NCBI RefSeq assembly: GCF_029024945.1
Contig: NZ_CP118976.1
Coordinates: 124,001 to 188,000 of the forward strand
DNA: 64,000 bases
Origin: Staphylococcus succinus
GTDB lineage: Bacteria > Bacillota > Bacilli > Staphylococcales > Staphylococcaceae
Direction: 5' to 3'
The position numbers were made by a program, and so were the translations under genes. The notes under the pieces were generated by a model. It ran no database searches, was not told where the DNA came from, and saw nothing but the letters and a program-made list of their open reading frames with translations. This document shows, piece by piece, positions 60,336 through 64,000 of this stretch (within the stretch, counting starts at the first letter, position 1; each line of letters begins with the position of its first letter).

Positions 60336-61667
60336 ATTAACCATTATCAACAGGCTTTCAAACGATTATATAACAAAACGTTTTATCGCATTCTTTTTTC
60401 TCTATTAAGTTTACCGCTTTTTATATATGCAATTTGTAAGTATTTAATCATAGCGGATAAAATAACTGAGCCAGCACAAACTTCTGAAATTGAAGAAATC
60501 GTTGCTGCATTAAAGCAAAAGTATATATTTTTAGAACAACTTCGATCTGATATGCAACTGCAAAAGGAAGCACATCAAATATATCGTCGGCGCTACCGTA
60601 ATAACGATACAAAAACTACAAATGATTTTACTTCATTTTATCAAGGTATTTTATTTAAAAACTTAATTGCATTAAAAATAATATTTGCTATTCCTTTGTT
60701 TATTGTACTGAGTTTTTATTTAAATCCAATGATCCGATACATATTTGAACGTATAGTAATGGCGGTTGTCGTTATTATTGGAGTGATAGTTGTTGTATTT
60801 ACTATTCTTTATCTGTCTCCATTAGATGCTGCATACAGTATATTAGGACCAGATGCAACGAAGGCGCAAATCTATCAATTTAATGAAGCGCACCATTTAA
60901 ATAGTCCTTATCTTGTGCAGTTATGGGATGCAATTAAAGGTGTATTTACATTCGATTTAGGTACGACGTATAAAGGGAATGAAGTCGTAACACATGCTGT
61001 GGCTTCAAGAATACCTATTACATTATTACTTACTGTGATTGCGTTAATTATTGCGGTTGTAATTGCCATCCCTATTGGTGTTGTGAGCGCTCTAAAACGT
61101 AACAGTTGGTTAGATGTCATACTTATGACACTAGCGCTCATTGGTTTATCGATTCCTAATTTTTGGCAAGGTTTGTTATTTATATTAGCTTTTTCACTGA
61201 AATTAGACGTCCTGCCACCATCTTATATGCCAGATAATCCTTTATCATTAATTTTACCAGTGTTGGTGATTGGGACAGCGATTGCTGCCTCTATCACACG
61301 CATGACAAGATCTTCTGTATTAGAAGTCATGAGAAATGATTACGTGATGACAGCATATGCTAAAGGCTTGTCAACAACACAAGTCGTCACTAGACATATA
61401 TTGAAAAATGCAATTATTCCAATCATTACACTAATCGGTTTACTTGTTGCAGAATTACTTGGTGGGTCGGCTGTAACAGAGCAAGTCTTTAACATTAATG
61501 GTATTGGCCGCTATATCGTTCAGAAACAACTTGTCCCTGACATACCTGCAGTTATGGGCGGTGTAGTTTATATTTCAATTGTCATATCGCTGGTCAATTT
61601 AGCGATTGATATTTTCTATGCAATCGTCGATCCAAAACTTCGTAGTGAAATTAAGGAAAGGGAGTAA
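60336..61667 (+). CDS. Peptide-type ABC transporter permease 1, apparent ATT start
   Basis: The frame is open from 60330 with protein-like sequence well upstream of the first ATG (60552): INHYQQAFKRLYNKTFYR, a membrane helix, then a charged segment. AAGGAGTG at 60321-60328 sits 8-9 bases before ATT 60336, and no ATG, GTG or TTG lies between. I therefore place the start at ATT, giving 443 residues. The rest is a DppB-type permease: YLSPLDAAYSILGPDA, GVFTFDLGTTYKGN, MTRSSVLEVMRNDYVMTAYAKGLS (EAA-like loop) and NGIGRYIVQKQL. A mutated ATG is the alternative; initiation at ATG 60552 would delete the first helix. Confidence 0.8.
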   Translation: MNHYQQAFKRLYNKTFYRILFSLLSLPLFIYAICKYLIIADKITEPAQTSEIEEIVAALKQKYIFLEQLRSDMQLQKEAHQIYRRRYRNNDTKTTNDFTSFYQGILFKNLIALKIIFAIPLFIVLSFYLNPMIRYIFERIVMAVVVIIGVIVVVFTILYLSPLDAAYSILGPDATKAQIYQFNEAHHLNSPYLVQLWDAIKGVFTFDLGTTYKGNEVVTHAVASRIPITLLLTVIALIIAVVIAIPIGVVSALKRNSWLDVILMTLALIGLSIPNFWQGLLFILAFSLKLDVLPPSYMPDNPLSLILPVLVIGTAIAASITRMTRSSVLEVMRNDYVMTAYAKGLSTTQVVTRHILKNAIIPIITLIGLLVAELLGGSAVTEQVFNINGIGRYIVQKQLVPDIPAVMGGVVYISIVISLVNLAIDIFYAIVDPKLRSEIKERE

Positions 61668-61671
61668 TTAT

Positions 61672-62835
61672 ATGTCACAAAGAAAATCAAAAATAGCTTC
61701 CTTACATTTCTTCACAATATGTGCAGTTTTCACATATATAGTTACTATATTGACAGGATGTATTAATTTATTTAAAGGGTATGTAGCAGATACATTTTAT
61801 ATAGCGCAATTGGCACTTGTCATTCTTACAATTTTAATCGCTGTGATTGCAATGTGTGAAAGGTATTGGCGTTATAATCAAACTTTACGCTACGTAGTCT
61901 ATGTGATACTTATTGCGGCAACGTTTACTGGAAATGTATTTACATTACTTATGTTTGTGAGCGTTCTGCGATATTACCAAACTTCTATGAAAGGTATTTA
62001 CAATGGCTGGGAATCTTTTGTGAAGAAAATGAAGTCAAATCGTATTGCTATGATTGGTATGATTATTCTAGTGTTTATGTTGACCTTATCTACTGCGTCT
62101 AACTTTGTGTTTGATACCACTTTGGCCACACAAAATCAATTTAACGATTTATTGAAACGCCCTAGTTTGGTACATCCATTTGGGACAGATGATTTTGGCC
62201 GTGATTTATTTACGCGCATTGTGGTTGGCACTAAATTAACGTTCTTTATTTCAATTATTTCTGTAGTGATATCTGTAATATTAGGTATGATCTTAGGCAT
62301 GATTGCTGGTTATTTTGTGAAGGTAGATAACACTATTATGCGTTTCCTAGATGTCATTTTTGCTATTCCATCCTTATTATTAGCTGTTGCGATTATAGCT
62401 TCATTTGGAGCAAGTACGATGAATCTAATCATTGCATTGAGTATTGGAAATATTCCTTCTTTCGCAAGGACTATGCGGGCCAATGTATTAGAAGTCAAAC
62501 GTACAGAGTACGTGGATGCAGCACGTATCACAGGGGAAAGTACTTTACGCATTTTATGGAGTTATATTCTGCCAAATGCCTTGTCACCAATGATTGTACG
62601 TTTTTCACTTAACATAGGTGTAGTGGTATTAACAACAAGTAGTCTAAGCTTTTTAGGTTTAGGCGTATCGCCAGAAGTACCTGAGTGGGGAAATATCTTA
62701 CGTACAGGTAGTAATTATCTTGAAACACATAGTAACCTCGCAGTATTTCCTGGGTTATGTATTATGTTGCTTGTCTTATCATTTAACTTTATTGGAGATG
62801 CAGTGCGTGATGCACTCGATCCAAAAATTCAATAG
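61672..62835 (+). CDS. Peptide-type ABC transporter permease 2 (DppC-like)
   Basis: 387 residues. An N-terminal extension with three or four helices (1-120) precedes the DppC core: HPFGTDDFGRDLFTRIVVG, IFAIPSLLLAVAI, VLEVKRTEYVDAARITGEST (EAA loop) and VSPEVPEWGNILRTG. Start ATG 61672 behind GGGAG, 4 bp after permease 1. Both permeases carry unusual N-terminal extensions relative to OppB/OppC. Confidence 0.88.
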   Translation: MSQRKSKIASLHFFTICAVFTYIVTILTGCINLFKGYVADTFYIAQLALVILTILIAVIAMCERYWRYNQTLRYVVYVILIAATFTGNVFTLLMFVSVLRYYQTSMKGIYNGWESFVKKMKSNRIAMIGMIILVFMLTLSTASNFVFDTTLATQNQFNDLLKRPSLVHPFGTDDFGRDLFTRIVVGTKLTFFISIISVVISVILGMILGMIAGYFVKVDNTIMRFLDVIFAIPSLLLAVAIIASFGASTMNLIIALSIGNIPSFARTMRANVLEVKRTEYVDAARITGESTLRILWSYILPNALSPMIVRFSLNIGVVVLTTSSLSFLGLGVSPEVPEWGNILRTGSNYLETHSNLAVFPGLCIMLLVLSFNFIGDAVRDALDPKIQ

Positions 62836-62852
62836 AAGGGTAGGGAACGAAG

Positions 62853-64000
62853 TTGAAGAAAATCATAAGTATCGCCACGTTAAGTTTGGCATTAATTTTA
62901 AGCGGTTGTAGTGTTCCTACCAAATCTGAATTGCCGGATAAAGCCCAAAAAGTAGATGTTAAAGGTAAAAAACCTACAATTCGTTTTTTAGGACAAGCAA
63001 GTTATGAAAATGATATGAATATTGTTAAAGAACAGTTAGAACAGGCAGGATTTAATGTGAAAATGAACATCCAACCTGACTATGGAAGCTATCGAACACA
63101 ACGAGAAGCAGGAAATTATGATATTCAAATCGATGATTGGACGACTGTATTCGGTGATCCTAACTATTCAATGAGCGCTTTATTTAGTTCCGAAGGGTCA
63201 AACAGTTTGTTAAAAAATAAGAAAATAGATCAAATGATTAATACTGCATCTACGGAAGAAAAATCAGAAGCCAAACAAGCATATAAAGCATTAGAAGATG
63301 AAGTTATCTTTAATAAAGCTTATATGGCACCTTTATATGGCGCGAAGAAAAATTTAGTTTATGACAATCAAGTATTGGATAAAAATAGCGTAGGATTACC
63401 AAACTCTCGCGCATTAATATGGCAACAATTTGATTATAAAAATAAAAAAGAGCGTGATACGAGACCGCTTGTAATGACGCAACCTGATGGTGAGATTTCT
63501 ACATTGGATCCAATTCGTTCAATAGCGCCATCTGTTTATGGTATAGATATGAATATGTATACGCGGTTATTAACATTAGATGAAAATGACCAGATTACAA
63601 CTAAAGGTTCTTTAAGTCGTGATTATGCCACGAATAAAGAGAATAATGAATTTTATTTCTTATTACGTGATGATGATTACTTTGCGAAAGTTGAGAATGG
63701 TCAAGCTAAACGTACAAATGAAAGCGTAACTGCCGACGACGTGACATTCTCACTAAATCGTGCCAAAGATCAACACTCAGTTCCTGATAATAACACCTAC
63801 AATATGCATCAACATATTAAAAACATAAGTGAGTTATCGGATTCCGATATAGAGAACCTAAAGGATACCAAAAGTAAAGGTAATCAATCTGTATATGATA
63901 AATTGATAAAGCAACATCAAGTCAAATCTTTAACTACGGATGACTCACAAGTAAGTAATAAAGATGGAAAATATCAAATGGTTAAAATTACTACAGATCA
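62853..64000 (+). CDS. Substrate-binding lipoprotein of the ABC transporter (SBP_bac_5), 3' end outside window
   Basis: TTG 62853 starts after GGGTAGGGA; the frame is open to the window end (382 codons). Signal ends in the lipobox LSGC (Cys 19). Residues about 39-165 resemble the C-terminal lobe of OppA/DppA proteins (IVKEQLEQAGFNVKMNIQPD, NYDIQIDDWTTVFGDPNY, APLYGAKKN). Residues from about 205 resemble the usual mature N-terminus (LVMTQPDGEISTLDPIRS, YTRLLTLDENDQITTKGS, ADDVTFSLNRA). The order is therefore reversed relative to the family. Either a permuted or extended SBP. Confidence 0.85.
   Translation, partial: MKKIISIATLSLALILSGCSVPTKSELPDKAQKVDVKGKKPTIRFLGQASYENDMNIVKEQLEQAGFNVKMNIQPDYGSYRTQREAGNYDIQIDDWTTVFGDPNYSMSALFSSEGSNSLLKNKKIDQMINTASTEEKSEAKQAYKALEDEVIFNKAYMAPLYGAKKNLVYDNQVLDKNSVGLPNSRALIWQQFDYKNKKERDTRPLVMTQPDGEISTLDPIRSIAPSVYGIDMNMYTRLLTLDENDQITTKGSLSRDYATNKENNEFYFLLRDDDYFAKVENGQAKRTNESVTADDVTFSLNRAKDQHSVPDNNTYNMHQHIKNISELSDSDIENLKDTKSKGNQSVYDKLIKQHQVKSLTTDDSQVSNKDGKYQMVKITTD

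Noticed and set aside
1..64000. tRNA, rRNA, insertion sequence or prophage genes
   Set aside because: No transposase, integrase, phage structural gene, tRNA-like cloverleaf with CCA context or rRNA sequence was found on reading both strands.

Overview
The window is low-GC Firmicute DNA and most probably a Staphylococcus chromosome. It carries two SceD-type staphylococcal secreted transglycosylases with WalR-box sequence upstream, CcpA cre sites, frequent TTG/GTG starts behind strong AGGAGG ribosome binding sites, and several families typical of environmental staphylococci: quercetinase, phenolic acid decarboxylase, GntP permeases and ethanolamine regulation. The metabolic breadth suggests the saprophyticus/xylosus/equorum side of the genus, but the species cannot be fixed from this sequence. 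I see no rRNA, tRNA, CRISPR array, insertion sequence or prophage.

Layout. 0-12.8 kb: the 3' end of nadA, an orphan NRPS condensation domain, fadH-like reductase, two sceD paralogues flanking a BstA/DinB-like gene, a YeiH exporter with divergent LysR regulator, an orphan MerR regulator, a MaoC-like hydratase, quercetinase, a YitT protein and trhO. 13.1-19.2 kb: a CcpA-linked operon for an amino-sugar acid (amidohydrolase, DgaE-like ammonia lyase, DgaF-like aldolase, PfkB kinase, GntR regulator, GntP permease). 19.4-27.8 kb: an ethanolamine-like regulon (EutW, EutV, EutH) facing an opposite-strand operon of aldehyde dehydrogenase, glutamine-synthetase-like ligase and SDR dehydrogenase, with a divergent M20 hydrolase. 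28-35 kb: msrA, a YhgE/MarR operon with twin operators, small membrane proteins, an AEC transporter, an IsdG-like monooxygenase and an orphan xylB.

35-39 kb: TPP riboswitch and thiazole operon tenI-thiO-thiS-thiG-thiF. 39.5-47.7 kb: a flavin monooxygenase/ring-cleaving dioxygenase pair under an MhqR-type operator, a four-carbon acid-sugar operon with divergent GntR regulator, and an NtaA-like monooxygenase. 47.7-52 kb: a sugar/polyol divergon whose MFS transporter is broken by a single in-frame TGA. 52-58 kb: an FMN reductase, the padR/padC divergon with a DUF3237 gene, and metNIQ. 58.6-64 kb: a peptide-type ABC transporter made of a fused double ATPase, two permeases (one apparently starting at ATT) and a lipoprotein whose lobe order looks permuted; it runs off the window.

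The most notable system is at 19.4-27.8 kb. The leaders of eutH and of the opposite-strand aldehyde dehydrogenase share a 15-nt block, then a hexaloop hairpin with A at position 1 and G at position 4, then an overlapping intrinsic terminator. This is the architecture recognised by ANTAR antiterminators such as EutV. It ties the ligase/SDR/ALDH operon to ethanolamine sensing and suggests an ethanolamine route through gamma-glutamylation rather than the B12-dependent EutBC lyase, neither subunit of which is present here.
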